From assembly GCA_947311845.1 (NCBI GenBank), contig CAMZMU010000071.1:19160181-19224180 (forward strand): DNA of 64,000 nucleotides. Direction: 5' to 3'. Shown one piece after another: positions 23,500 to 35,830 of this stretch. The translations under genes and the position numbers were made by a program. The stretch comes from Poa pratensis. Taxonomy: Eukaryota > Streptophyta > Magnoliopsida > Poales > Poaceae. Under the pieces are notes generated by a model. It was not told the DNA's origin and ran no database searches. It worked only from the letters and a program-made list of their open reading frames with translations. The stretch's first letter is position 1; every line of letters begins with the position of its first letter.

Positions 23500-24800
23500 T
23501 TGATACGTTCAAAACATATCTATCCATTTTTATGTTTATTGTGTTGATTATCATCATATTTTACCAAATTATAATATTTTCTTTATTGTTTTCCATGATT
23601 ATTGGGATTTTCTAGCAAAGTTCCATTTATTTTTTAATCTACTGGAAGGTGGAAAAAATTTGTATTTTGAGTTTCAGAAACCTTTTGGACATGAACCAAA
23701 TTGGGAAAAAACTGATGTTACTAATGTTTTAAAGCGAAGAGAAGCTGAACTTGGCAGACCCGAGGAGTCCCAAGAGGGGACATAGAGGCCCTACATCGTG
23801 GCCTCCATTCGAGATTGTGCCTTAGTTGTAAGTTTGTCCGTCGAGTCGGATTACGTTGATTCATTTTGCCACTGCCTTTCTTAATAACTAAACACATCTA
23901 CATATACCATAGGGAAAAATCATTAACTGTGGCGGCGTTCTGACACGGGGAAGAAACAAGAGGTTGCGCAATCTGTCGTTGGAGGAGAATTTCAGCGGGG
24001 AGCGCTGCCAGAATCGTCTCAAATCGCATCTCCTCATCCGCGATAGCCTCCTCGTCGATCTCCTCAATGTGGGGAGTAATCAAGCCCCGGCACAATGGGT
24101 TTGTGGCAGTAGCTCAATCATATCTCTATATATACTATTGTTGCTTTAGATCGTATGAGATTCCCTACATGATTACGATTTTTTTATGTAACTTTGATGG
24201 TGGATTCTTTATTATGAGATGATTTATCCATTTGAAATTTTTCTTTGTGTTTGTCTCTGACATAATATTCATCCATATTGTTCCCGGTTCTTGATGTTAG
24301 GATTGTCCACATAGTGGATAAAGCAGTAGAGTGAATTGTGTGTATTGGTTGGAGTGGATCTTGTAGTCTTAATAGCTAACTGATAGAAATAGTAAGATCA
24401 CTAAATCTTGTCAGCAACTTTATTGAGATACACCACTAGGGATAAATAGAGCTAGGTACTTTGTGAAAGGTGTGACCGATGCTCAGTTTCATGTCACCAA
24501 ACTTAAGGAGACACTCTGCTTGCACTTAATTTTGAATGTGCGACCAGTCCACTCGCCTATAGAGTATTAGCAGGCATGGTAACAACCCACTTTCTTTCAT
24601 ATTAGAACATGATGCCCATATACACATTATCAATAGCTTTCAAGAACATAGAAATTGCATCTTGTATTTATCGAGTGATTTTTTGTGCCACCATGTTTAT
24701 GAGAGAGGTCAAGTGAACTCCATGAATCTCGGTCCTACTTCTCCATACTAGTAAACTCTGTTTTACTTTCCCGTGCTATATTTTAGTTCATGTGTTCATT
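23500..24800 (+). mobile_element. Degraded LTR remnant (probably solo or truncated)
   Basis: The left part begins TGATACGTTCAAAACATATCT, resembling the start of common grass LTRs that open with TGATACGTC. Its internal order (AT-rich start, gaggagtcccaagagggg block, GC-rich ctcctcatccgcgatagcc block, then T-rich with a tatatata box) also follows such LTRs. No matching second LTR, PBS or polyprotein was found. Ends are approximate. Confidence 0.4.
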
Positions 24801-26051
24801 TACTTGCTAGCTTAGACCATTCCAAGAAAGAATCTTAGTTTCTTTATTTTGCTTAGTACATACGGAGTAGAAAATTAGAACTTTCACAATCTAGTCCGAT
24901 ATGTGTTACAACTATCTCTGTATTTGAGGGTTATCACCCACCACAATGTAGAAGGTGTGTCGCACGAACAGATGCTCAAGGTGTTGGAATGAATAAAATC
25001 TAATTCCAAAAGAGAGGTTCATTTTGGCCAAGAAGTTATCCTCTTTTTTTATATTTTTTTATAGATCTATATTTTCTGATCGAAGAGGGACTCAAAACCC
25101 CTCTTTTCCTCAAAATTTACATGAAGAATACAGTCAACATCATTAGAATGTAAGAGTTATGAAGGTGACATGTAAAAGTGGATTCCATATAGAAATGATT
25201 AAATTGTCATTTAATGAAAAGTATATCTTGATGAAATATAAATTTTGATCTGAATGAAATGAAGCACACATCTTTTACATTGAGTTCCATGCTATTTATG
25301 TGCCAAGACAATGTGTACGTACCTGACACGACACGTAATGACATGTGCCTGATCTGTCCGTAGTGCCACTGTTTTATCTATAAAGGCTAACTCATAGCTG
25401 CCACGACACAGATTACATTTTCTTGGCGGCCCTTAAACGCCGTCTAAACTCATTCAACAATGTTTGGGCACGTAGGTCAGCCGATTCAACTGTCGGGTAA
25501 TACTTACGCTGTTGTATGCATGCTAATAATAAATTATATCATTTTTGCTATGATCACACGTACAGTCGAGAGTAACGGCGCCTTATAGCTTCTAACACCT
25601 TTACAATATTCTTTGGCACTCATCATCAAGCCAAGCTCGGTATTGACATGCAAATAAAGTCAAGGAAAAGCACAATCGACGGCAACGCAAGTCTATGCAT
25701 ATGACAATCGACGTGAATGCATGTTAATACCAAAGATAATCAATAATGATACAAATCATACACACCCATGAATTATAAGCAATTTAGGAAGCCGGACATA
25801 AAATTAGGGGCCAGATTTTGCTCCAACCTCAGGAAACCAAACCCTGTGGGGGAAAGGATTGGCTGACTTAGCAAATTCAAAGTTAGGTGACATTGTATCA
25901 CTTACATGTGGGACCCCATATGTGGGTTCCAAACAGCAGTGACACAAAGTCACCCAAGTTAGTGAATTTCAACCGGGATTTTTCACCGGGCTGGTTGGAC
26001 TAGATGCAGGTAATCAAACACGTCCAAAATCATGTATGTAATCAAGTATAG
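24801..26051. other. Intergenic, no gene recognised
   Basis: AT-rich, with short frames only. Nothing structured was seen. Confidence 0.35.
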
Positions 26052-26054
26052 TAA

Positions 26055-27431
26055 GAGCATCTCCAGTTGGGGCGCCCAAAGTCCTTTGGGGCGTGCCGGA
26101 CAGTTTTTCGCCCCCACTCGTGGCGCCCAAACGCGAATTGGGTCCGGCGCGGCCCAGTTTTCGGTCCGGTACGCCCAGCCCACGCCCTCATCTTGGGTAC
26201 GCCTCGGGCGACCCCGGACACAACGACGTGCGACGCCACGTAACCCTCCGACGCGCGGGCCACGCCTGCCAGCGAGACAGAAATTATATCACTCGTCGTT
26301 TTCGCGTCTGACCAAATCATACCGGCTTTCCTCCTCTCGCCACGATCTGGAACGCCAGCCGTCGCAGGCTCCATCTTCGCCCGAGCACCCGTTGGACGTC
26401 AGCGCCGTCTTTTGCTACCTCTCCCCGGCGCCTCCCCCATCCCCTTCGCCGCACCTTCAGCTGGAGGCGCATCGGCTATCGACGTCTCCGACACCAGCGA
26501 CATCCCGCGACCCGCCCTGCCCGGCGGAATCACTGGTACGCCTGGTTTTCAAAAGAATTGATGCTACGCCGGCGATCGGGCCATTGATCGATCCCCTTTG
26601 TATTGCAGATTGATAGCGACGACGAGTTGATGGCCGCGATGCTGTTGGAAGAAGAAGCCGCCATCGCCGAGGAGGAAGATGAGAATATAGCGATCCTCGC
26701 ATGTCTTCTACAACTTCAAGCCGACGAGGCCGCCGCTGCCGCACCAAAACGAGGAGGCTCATCGTTCGAGAGAAAGAATACCAAGCCGAGGCAGCGAATG
26801 GAAGGCCATTGCATGCTAGTCTCCGACTACTTTGCCGAAAATCCAGTCTCCACCGCTAAGGATTTTTGTCGACGCTTTCGGATGAACCGTGGATTGTTCA
26901 ACGAGATCGTGCATGCTGTGAGGGAGTATGATCCATGGTTCAAGTTGAAGAAGGACGCCGTGGGAATGATTGGTTTCTCATCCATCCAGAAATGCACTGC
27001 TGCCATGAGAATGCTTTCATATGGCGTACCTGCAGATGCTGTAGATGACTATCTACGCATGTCAGAGTCCACGGTTATCAGGTCGATGAATACTCATCAT
27101 GCACTCCAAAGTGATCTAGTGGATCATTTGTGGGCACGACGGGGCATGACACCGGCAAATCTGGAAGAGCAAGATGTTTGAGCTGTAATTTTATTTTTAG
27201 CTAATGTTGAACTTTAATTTATGTGTTTGAATTGTAAAACATTTATGTACGTTTGATTTTACTTGTCAAAATATTTGAATTTAGATAAAAATGCCAATCT
27301 GAGAGACCGGTTTGGGCGCCGCGAGTGGGGAGCGACAACGTCCAAAGCCTGCGACTACTCCGGACGGCGCCCAAACAACTTGTCCGGAAGGCCTTTGGGC
27401 GGCCGTTTGGGTGCCCCGACTGGAGATGCTC
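26055..27431. mobile_element. PIF/Harbinger-type transposon with truncated transposase (1,377 bp)
   Basis: Terminal inverted repeats: left gagcatctccagttggggcg, right (inverse) gagcatctccagtcggggca, continuing for about 26 bp with few mismatches. The element is flanked on both sides by taa (26052-26054, 27432-27434), the 3-bp TSD of Harbinger elements. The interior codes for an N-terminal transposase fragment on the plus strand, then an AT-rich tail. It is too short for a complete DDE nuclease and the second MYB-like protein, so it is non-autonomous. Confidence 0.88.
26603..27181 (+). CDS. Truncated Harbinger transposase-like ORF (192 aa)
   Basis: An uninterrupted frame. Residues 5-50 are acidic and Ala/Glu-rich. 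Residues from about 70 match the start of the plant transposon-protein (HARBI1-like nuclease) family: DFCRRFRMNRGLFNEIVHAV, then GFSSIQKCTAAMRMLSYGVP, and DDYLRMSESTVIRSM. The protein then diverges and stops at a point where the DDE nuclease domain should begin, so no catalytic acidic triad is present. It might still bind partners or DNA, but that is inference. The ATG at 26603 is chosen because it gives the longest acidic leader; 26630 is also possible. Confidence 0.75.
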   Translation: MQIDSDDELMAAMLLEEEAAIAEEEDENIAILACLLQLQADEAAAAAPKRGGSSFERKNTKPRQRMEGHCMLVSDYFAENPVSTAKDFCRRFRMNRGLFNEIVHAVREYDPWFKLKKDAVGMIGFSSIQKCTAAMRMLSYGVPADAVDDYLRMSESTVIRSMNTHHALQSDLVDHLWARRGMTPANLEEQDV

Positions 27432-27434
27432 TAA

Positions 27435-29250
27435 TCTACAATAGCACATTACGTCGATGCCACCGGAGAGAATGAGACGAGGCCTATCCGGTGCGGCTGG
27501 GAAACATGCCGGCTAGCGAGAGCGGAACGTACGGCGTGTGCAGGTTGCAGAAGGGCTACACGGTGGCCAGAGTCAAGAGGGAGAGCCAACAACCGGCCAG
27601 GCCATTGCAGCGGAACATACCACACCGAAGGCAGGCTGAGCCGCGCAGAAGCAAACAAGCAGAAAAGCTAAGCTTTGTATGTCGACGGCATGGTACAAAG
27701 CGGACATCGGGGCCCGGCCGGCGCGGTGGCACGCCTGTGCGATTTCCGGAATACCCGACTCCGCAGCCGCTGGGACCGCCGGCATCGGCACCGCATGTGG
27801 CGCCGGAGGCCGGCGCGCACGGACGTAATGCATGCCATGCCAATCAACCCCATTACATGAGTCCATCACCGAATCAAGTAGTATCTCTCTCCAGAAAGAC
27901 CGAGTCAACGACCATATGCATGCCATGCCAATCAACCCCATGTATGAGCATGAGGTCGGTGAGGTAGAGTCCAGCCTGAGCACACGTGTAGCAGGAGAAA
28001 TGTAGGTCGCCTCTCCCATACCTCCGGTTAATGCAGGGTGGTGGGGGTGATAGGGCTAGCTGGTGGCTCTCTTGTCGCTTGCCGCCCACTCGACGTGGCT
28101 CCGCGATCCCCCCACCGTTCGCCGGAGAAACAGGCAGCGACAGAGAAGGCCCATCCCTCCGACGCGCATTCACGGCCGGCCGGCGAGCATTAGGGGCAGG
28201 AAGTCAAGCTACCATTTACTCCCTTGTCCCATAGTTTCCGATTCCAGGCCGAACGGTACGGGCCAAAAGAGCATTTAGTGGCTACTGTAATCAAAGTTGG
28301 ACGGATAAATGGCAGAAAATCACATGCAGGAGCTGGCGGTGGTTCCTGCTGGAACCATTAAGAAACAGTAGCTGTACCGCATGCCACTGTGCGGCGGATT
28401 AGAACGTCGTCTCGTTTCAGGCTGTGTAGTAAGCTTAGCTCCGCGACGCGCTCAGCGACAGTAGCGAGATTAGGGCAGGGCGAGCCATTCGTGGGACAGC
28501 GACGGCTCCGGGGGACATTCCAGTCTTCCGGCCGGGTTTAGCTCACATCTGGTCGCCATCCTCATCCTACCGCTGCTGCTGGAGATGGTGCGGTGTCTAC
28601 TGTGTCTGTGTCTGTGAGATATTCAACACGCTGCACGCCCGCTAGCTCCTCACGACGCGTCCACGTCTGACGCTGTTACGGGAGCCGCATGTGCACCAGG
28701 GCCAGCAGTGCCACCCCCTGCTGCTGATCATCATCATCGCAGCAGATGATGGCCCAGGTTTCGCGCTTTGAACTGACGCTGTGCAAGTTTGGTTGTCAAA
28801 CTAGAACTGCAGCCACACCCGTAAATTTGCAAGCAGCGGCAAGCATGAGGTGCGACTTCAGTGTGTCCCAGCTATCGCGTGTCTATTGAATGGCGAGACC
28901 TGATTCATTTTTCAAGCATGGTCCTGCCTAACTTAGTACTAATAGACTGAGAATCGGTTTGTTTGTTTTCCGAATATGTGGAAATTTTGTGGATCAAGGA
29001 GTAGCTCTTTTGAGTTCCTTCGAAGTTTGGTTGATTCAGGCATCTGCGCGTGAGAGAACAAATGCGGCTTGTCATGTCACTCACACCACGGACGAACCAG
29101 GACAAGCAGCCCTCAGCCCCTCCAGCAAGATGACATGAGAAGGCCCATAGAAAGATGTTGGTAGCTTTGCCTGGTTCCTAACATCAGTTACATGGGCCGG
29201 TTAGAGTAAAGGCCAGGAACCACTACGTATCCTTAGCTTCAAGATAGGCC
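27435..29250. other. Intergenic; GC-rich first part, no gene recognised
   Basis: An open frame at 27491-27967 has basic, low-complexity composition and no motif. A 26-bp sequence is repeated exactly at 27828-27853 and 27917-27942. The GC-rich region 27450-28700 could be an abandoned gene-proximal region, but I recognise nothing in it. Confidence 0.35.
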
Positions 29251-29260
29251 GAACTTCCTC

Positions 29261-29597
29261 CAGTGGGGATTTCTTGCTCCCAAGCTCCAATGCTCGCTGT
29301 GTTTTAAAATTTTCAAAAGTCATATTTAAAGTTTAAAAAGTATTAAAAATCATGGATATTCTCAATTATGTATTCTAAAAACTTAGTATAGTGTTTCGAA
29401 TCTCCAAAGTTGTTATGATTTGTCATTTTTGTGTAACCCATAACAAAAATAATTTCGTGTTGTGATTTTCGCGTTTGTAGACTACATCATGGAATGCATC
29501 CAGAAATATTTTCACTTCATTTTAAAACTTCTAAATGTTTTTATTTATTTTTAAAACAAAGGGAGCACTAGAGCTCGGGGACCCAAATGAATATCTG
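29261..29597. mobile_element. Mutator-like MITE (337 bp)
   Basis: Flanked by a perfect 10-bp direct repeat, gaacttcctc (29251-29260, 29598-29607). Ends align as 49-bp inverted repeats starting CAG. The inner 31 positions match at 26, around gctcccaagctccaatgctc / its inverse. An AT-rich interior without coding frames. TSD length and long TIRs suggest the Mutator group. Confidence 0.7.
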
Positions 29598-29789
29598 GAA
29601 CTTCCTCTCAGTATAAAGCATTATTTCATGTAAAAATATTATTTACCTTGGAGAAAAGATTGTCCCGAAAAAACTTGGGAAAAAGAACACAACAACGCGA
29701 TCATGTCCAGACAAAAAAGGGCGACAACACTATTTCTCGCCTAATGCAAGTTGTACCACGTGCTCGCTCACTCGAGATTTTCAACACTA

Positions 29790-30653
29790 GATCACATGTT
29801 AATAGGTTGTGATGATTTTTTTGGTACCATTAAAACTAGTATGTTTTGGGTTTAATTTCTTTGTACTACGGATTTTAGTGCACTTGTACTCCAGTTTTCC
29901 GTGTACTTCTCCTTATTACGCGCAGATGATGTGTTCGTGCTCTTCCCGACACGTGGCGTGACTAGTAAGGTAGGTGGGAGAAGAACAGTGGGTATTTCAA
30001 AGTTTATGGGTGGAGGCACGGGTGACAGTTTTCCCATTTATTTTCTAACACTGAAAATTCATATTAAAAATATCTTTTGAACTGTTTGTTAGAATTACGA
30101 GCGGTTTTCTCCGTTGATATTTCTCGCGTCAAAATTAACAAAACCAGATCCCATTTTGATAGATTTTGATGAATTTGAATTTTGTACTTCTAAGTACCTC
30201 AGCTTTTCAATGCACTTGTACTGCGGTTTTTAGTGTACTAATACTCCTCGTGGCGTGATTAGGAAGGTAGATGAGAGAAGAACCGTGTGAATTTCGAATT
30301 TACGCCTTCATGGGATTTGGCTTTCTCTTATTCTCTAAAATGGAAAATTCAAACTAAACTATCTCTTAAATTGTTGTACGAACTACAAGCGGTTTCACTG
30401 TTGCGGTGTTCACTTTGAGGTATTCAAAACTAAATGTTATGTTAATATGTTTTGATAATCTTATTTTTTAGACTTCTTAAACTAGTATGGTTATACCCCG
30501 GGTTTTGTGTATTTGTACTCCGGATTTCAGTGTACTGTTGTTCCATTTTCAGTATACTTGTAATATGTTTTGTTGTACTTGTAATCTGTTTTCAATGTAC
30601 TTGTAGATTTGTGCTATGATTTTAGTGTAGGTGTACCCCCCCCCCCCCCCCCC
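29790..30653. repeat. Degenerate three-unit tandem array (about 300-345 bp per unit)
   Basis: Three related units start near 29795, 30140 and 30435. Each runs from a ttttgat(g/a)att block into gtacttgtactccggtttt-like and agtgtac blocks. In the first two, a cacgtggcgtgactagtaaggtag-like block, an aaaattca block and an acgagcggttt block follow. The array ends in a run of 18 C at 30636-30653. Divergence is high, so the array is old. Confidence 0.6.
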
Positions 30654-32420
30654 TATATCCACGTAACACGAACTACACCTAAATAAAAATAATAAAAGAC
30701 CAAACACATGAAAACGCAAAGGGAAAAAAGTCCTCCACATTAACCGCTCTGCATGCAACACTTGTCATCACGGGAGTTCTCGGCGCTGCATAAACATGCC
30801 TTAACGGATGCGAGCGTTATCTAGAGGCTCCCGAAAATGCTTGCTATGGATCGAGCGACTCACACCTAGGAAACACACGTGGTTGAGCCGAGAGAAGCGA
30901 CAACCCAAGTGCACAGCGATGGTTATTCAACAAAGAGAGAAATATACAAGGATTTTATGCTTTCTCATATGTTTCTTTTCCCGCTTTTTTCTTTCTATTT
31001 TGTTTTTTGTTTTTCTTCTTTGGTATGTTTCATTCTCTTATTTATTTATTTTTTATTTTTTATTTTTTACTTTTTATTGATATTTTATATTTATTCCTTT
31101 TAAAGTCAGCATGAGAAACAAATCACGACTACTACCTGAACAAAACTATAGAACACGTGGAACAAAAAAATAGCACTCGTGGAACATATCGCAACTATAT
31201 GTGAAAGTGGAATACGTCGCCACTATAAGTAGAACATTTTTTAGACTAAAAAAATAAAAACCTTGTTCATCATGATGTAATTTTGTTCCTCTTTTATTCG
31301 CTTTCTTGTTCCACGTGCCCTAAATTTTGTTCCACTTTGTATGTATTATTTCTTTCATTGAAGAAAATATTTTGTGTACAGGACTACGTAAAGGGCCGAA
31401 AGAGCAGGGAACCCCATGTGTGGTTTTGCTAATTAATCATAAGAATCCCTATGAACTAATGAGTTTAATTGAATTACATTTGATGGTATTTTCCATAGGT
31501 AATGTTTGAAACCATGTGTCGGATTCAAAGTGGAATGCCACGAAGATAAAGATATACGTTGAATGTTGGCATCGAGATCATCAATTTGAAGAGATAAATA
31601 TGATATTGATCAAGAAAATGAAATAAAAAAGAGATCTTCTGTGGAACTAAAAAAAGTCATGCTCCAACTTATGCATTAAGCCACAGAGGATCAAGATAAT
31701 GAGAGATTGATTACAAGAGAAGGATTCAAGATATGTCTCTAAGTCTAGATCATGATGGACTCATGTGCTGAGTCATGGCTGACCATGTCTTAGAGCATGA
31801 AATCAAGTAGCGAATTAATTATGTATATCAAAAGATTGTGCTAGAGGATGATGAAGACCAAGTTTTGATCAAAGTGATGTCCAAGGTATGACTCGAGCAT
31901 GTCTTGAAAAAGTGAATATTGTATGGGCATTCATGTTTACCTTCAGCATATCATCATATGTAGAGAGAATAAAAAATACGAGGTTGTCAGGACAAAGTGA
32001 AAATAATAAATTCAAGTTGATCAACATAAAAAAAGCGCATAAAATGTATCAAGTGGGATCAACTGATCTCGTGGTATGGTAAGAAATTCTCATCCCTGTG
32101 AACTAACTCATGATCTATGTTGATGGCACAGTGGTTATGGTAGTCAAGGAAAACTGCCACGATCATAGTCCAGACGATGTAAGTTGTATCATTGGAGCGT
32201 AGGGGTGATGTCGAGGATCTCGTTGGAGAAGATGGTGTACAAACAATTGATGATGCAAAATTCAACCAACATCCACTCGACGTCGCCTAAGTGGAGGCCC
32301 GTGTTGACCATGATGTTGATATGAAGGCGGATGCTACACCTCGGGACATCACATTCAAGAATGTGCTCCATGTTGTAGTTGGGAGGTGTCATCTTGAGAG
32401 TGGCAGGGATATGACTGCGA
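30654..32420. other. Intergenic, no gene recognised
   Basis: Contains a T-rich stretch (about 30960-31100) and only short frames. No element ends resolved. Confidence 0.35.
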
Positions 32421-32425
32421 CTGTT

Positions 32426-33667
32426 TGATAGAGCATTTCATGATCCCTTGTGTTTTGTGTGTTAGTTAACAACACTAGTGATACTTTAATCAAGAGTTAA
32501 GTGATGCAGGTGTTAGTTATATATTTCATAAGCATCAACACCAAAAAGATTGAGGAAAAGTGCAATATGGAATTTTGGCTAAGGACCAGAATGCTCAGCG
32601 TACTGGAGGTAGCCGGATATTTCGTAAACGGATTTTCTGGTGTTCATCGGAATATCCGGTTCTGAAGAAGAAAAGTGGAAAAACGGCTAAGGACCAGAAC
32701 GCGAAGGGTACTGGAGATAGCCGGATATTTCGTAACCAGATTTTCTGGTGTTCATCGGAATATCCGGTTCTGAAGAAGCAAAGTGGAAAAACGGCTAAGG
32801 ACCAGAACGCAAAGGGTACTCGATTGAGCCGGATATTTGCAATCAGATTTTCCTAAAGTTTATCAGATTATCCGGTTTACCGGATTATCCGGTCCCATTT
32901 TGAACCGGAATATCCGATTCCTCTGGGTCTCCAACGGACAGATTTCTGGAGGGGTATAAATACCCCTCCACCTACCTTCAGCCAGCTAGCTCGCCCAACA
33001 TTGAAGAACACCATTATTGCAAGCTCAAGATTAACTAGATCTCCCAATCCCTCCACCCAAACTCGTTGATCTTGAGAGGATTGAAGGAGAAGGATCGGAT
33101 CTACATCTTCACCAAGCCGATTTACATTTCCCCCTCATTCACTTGAGGGACCATTTGCTAGGATTTCCATTGGGAAAACCTAGCCCCTTGTTGTACTTAC
33201 TTATTGTTCTTGTGACAGATTGTAGCCGTTCGGGAGCCCCCAATCCAGTTGTGGGTTGTGCCGCGGATTATTGTTGTAACGGCTCCGGACTCCGCCTTGA
33301 AGGTTTCCGATAGCTGAAGGTGAACCAAACCTTTGTGGTGCGGTTCATCGGAGAAGAAGGTGAAGCCTTTGTGGCTATTGAGCCATTGTGTTGGCTCACA
33401 CCTCTCGAACGAGACGTACTCCCCTAAAAAGGGGAACTCAGAAATACATCCGTGTCTCCGTGTGCTTTCACTTCGGTTACCTCTATCCTTGTTTACCGTC
33501 TTTACCTTGTGTATCTTGTTTAGTTGCTAGCTTGTCATATAGGTAAATTCACCGTAGTTGCATATCTAGAGAATTTACCTTTCATGTCAAGCCTAAATTG
33601 AAAAGGAATTAAAATTGGAGTAGCACCTATTCACCCCCCCCCCTCTAGGTGTCATACGATCCTTTCA
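32426..33667 (+). repeat. 5' LTR of the Sirevirus-type element
   Basis: 1,242 bp. Contains three copies of a 108-bp unit starting at about 32579, 32687 and 32795, each holding aatatccggttctgaagaag. Numerous ccggatat/atatccgg motifs, a tataaata box (about 32956) and a run of 10 C near the end. Confidence 0.9.
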
Positions 33668-33669
33668 AT

Positions 33670-33682
33670 TGGTATCAGAGCC
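33670..33682 (+). promoter_or_regulatory. Primer-binding site (initiator Met tRNA)
   Basis: tggtatcagagcc, two bases after the 5' LTR, complementary to the initiator-Met tRNA 3' end. Confidence 0.9.
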
Positions 33683-33910
33683 TCGGCTCTCTTGTTGGGC
33701 TTAACCGCCTAAGAGAAGTATGACTAATGGTGAGGTGCCCCAAAGGGCAAAGTACACTGGCATCCATGGCCGATCTCAAAACGATGGAAACATCATTGAG
33801 ATCGTCCATGGATACCCAATTTAGTGAGATACGCGACATGCTCGCAAACTCGCTAGTACCAAGCCCCCTTCGGACACTCTCCCTTAATAGAGGACCTTCT
33901 TCATTCCAAC

Positions 33911-35830
33911 ATGGGTGATTCCGGGGATGGAACGAAGAAAAGGGAAGGGGTTGAAGAAACCGATACCGAACCTAAGAATTCTCCTTCATCCTTAACCAAG
34001 CCGGAAGGTGGGAAGCCCGAGTACCATGAGGTCTCTCCTCTTGGTGTTACTCTCCGACCCCCTATCCTCATCCTCGCATAAATACCTTAGGTCCTCCACC
34101 TAAGCTTAATGCATTGGCTTTTACTAGTTGGCAACACTCAATGAAATCTCATGTCAACAGTGCCTCTATCGAGCTTTGGAGGATCATACAAGTGGGATTC
34201 AAGGCCGTGGATCCAAACAACTTGACAAGAAGAGAGGTGGTTGATGCTCAACTCAATGCCTCCGCTCTTCACATGCTTGAACTTGCCGTTGGAGAAAATG
34301 GTCTTCATCACATTCAACATGTCACCACCGCCAAAGAAGCTTGGGATTGTCTTGAGGAGGTGTTTCTTGGAAATGAGAGCATGAAGAGGAATAGATTTGA
34401 TGCCTTGAGCAATGATGCCGAAGGTTTCTACATGCTTGATAGTGAAACTCATGAGGAGATGTACGGAAGGCTCAAGATTCTTGCCAAAGCCTTTTATAAT
34501 GTAGGGGCAACCTATGTGGATGATGCTTGGATCAAGAGGAAGTATGTGAATGCCCTCATGCCCTTCGAGCCCATTGAATTGAAGGCCATACAAGGAAGAC
34601 ACAACTATCTTGAAATGTCATCCAATGAAGTTATGCAAGAAATGCAAGCCTCCAAGGTTGCTACCAAGAATGCTCAAGACAATCGTGCTAGGGCCATGGG
34701 GATGAAACAAAGTCCATCTCTTGCTTTGAAGGCCAAAGTGGTGTGCCTAGATGATAGTGTGGAGATTGAAGAATGCCCAAGCAACATCATTCCGGATGAT
34801 CTCCAACAAGCCTACCATGAACACTTGGCCCTTGCGTCAAGAGCATTTTGGCGTGACCCGGCCAAGGCAAAGGCCCAAGTTGATCAAAGGAACAACCCAA
34901 GTGGGAAGAAGGAGTTTGCATCCAAAACGAAGACATGCTTCAATTGTCATGACAAGTTTCACTTCATCAAAGATTGTCCTTATGAGAATAGAGAAGAACA
35001 TGGTGGGAGGCTTGTACTCAAGGATCAATCAAAGTTGGTTCAAAGGAAGCCAATTGTCAAGAAGAAGCCATTCTTCAAGAAAGCACCAAGAATTGTGTTG
35101 ATGACTCAAGAAGAATACCCTTCCGATGATTCCGAAGAAGAAGAACCCACACGTGAGGTGGCCGCATTGGCTATTACCTCAACTTCATCACCTTCTCTCT
35201 TCGAATCCCCCAATGAGAACGCCTCCAACACCGCTCGTTGCCTCATGGCTAAGGCCACCGAGGTATCATCCTCCACCCCTAAGTCTATGCATGAAATGGA
35301 TGATGTCACTAGTCTTGCAATTAAGAAAGAACTTGTTGCTTTCGATACTTTTGTGACTAACTTGCAAGGTGAAGCCAAGAAGCATGTTGAGGCTCTCATG
35401 AGTCAACTTGGTATGGCCGAAGACCTCCTTGAGGTCAAATGTCGAATTGAAAGAGAAGACTCTATCACTATAGCATCTTTGAATGCTTCTCTTAAGAAGA
35501 ACAAGAATATAGGGTACTCTTGAGGAGAGACTTGAGTCTCTTGATAGTACTAATGATGAAATAATTGCTAAAATTCTTAAGGAAAGAGACCATGCCATTG
35601 CCAAGTATAAAGTGATTAAAAAGGAGAAAGCCGAATTTGTGGTTGCTAATGCTAGACTACATGGGGATATAGAGAAGCTTGACAAGGCTCACAAGGCCTT
35701 GGAAACGACTCACTCTCTTCTAGTCAAGTCTCATGAGCAACTACAAACTCAACTTTCTAAATCTAACTCACCTAGCACTCTACTCCCTCTTGTGATCATG
35801 CAAATGTTATTGAGGAAAATGCTAGGTTGA
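33911..35830 (+). pseudogene. Sirevirus gag (frameshifted)
   Basis: The N terminus probably starts at the ATG at 33911 and reads an acidic, Lys/Glu-rich leader to a stop at 34079. The main frame (34114-35523) reads WQHSMKSHV, AWDCLEEVFLGN, then VNALMPFEP. The zinc knuckle CFNCHDKFHFIKDC lies near residues 275-288 of that frame. Lys-rich and acidic Ser/Glu-rich segments follow, then heptad-like coiled-coil sequence. An extra G near 35512 shifts the frame, and the coil continues to about 35830. A C-terminal coiled coil after the zinc knuckle is typical of Sirevirus Gag. Confidence 0.85.

Noticed and set aside
26032..26613. A 193-codon frame at the left of the Harbinger element
   Set aside because: It begins outside the element, runs through the TIR and has low-complexity Pro/Ser/Arg content, as expected from GC-rich non-coding DNA.
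27491..27967. A 158-codon frame in a GC-rich interval
   Set aside because: Basic low-complexity sequence, with the opposite strand equally open; not convincing as a gene.
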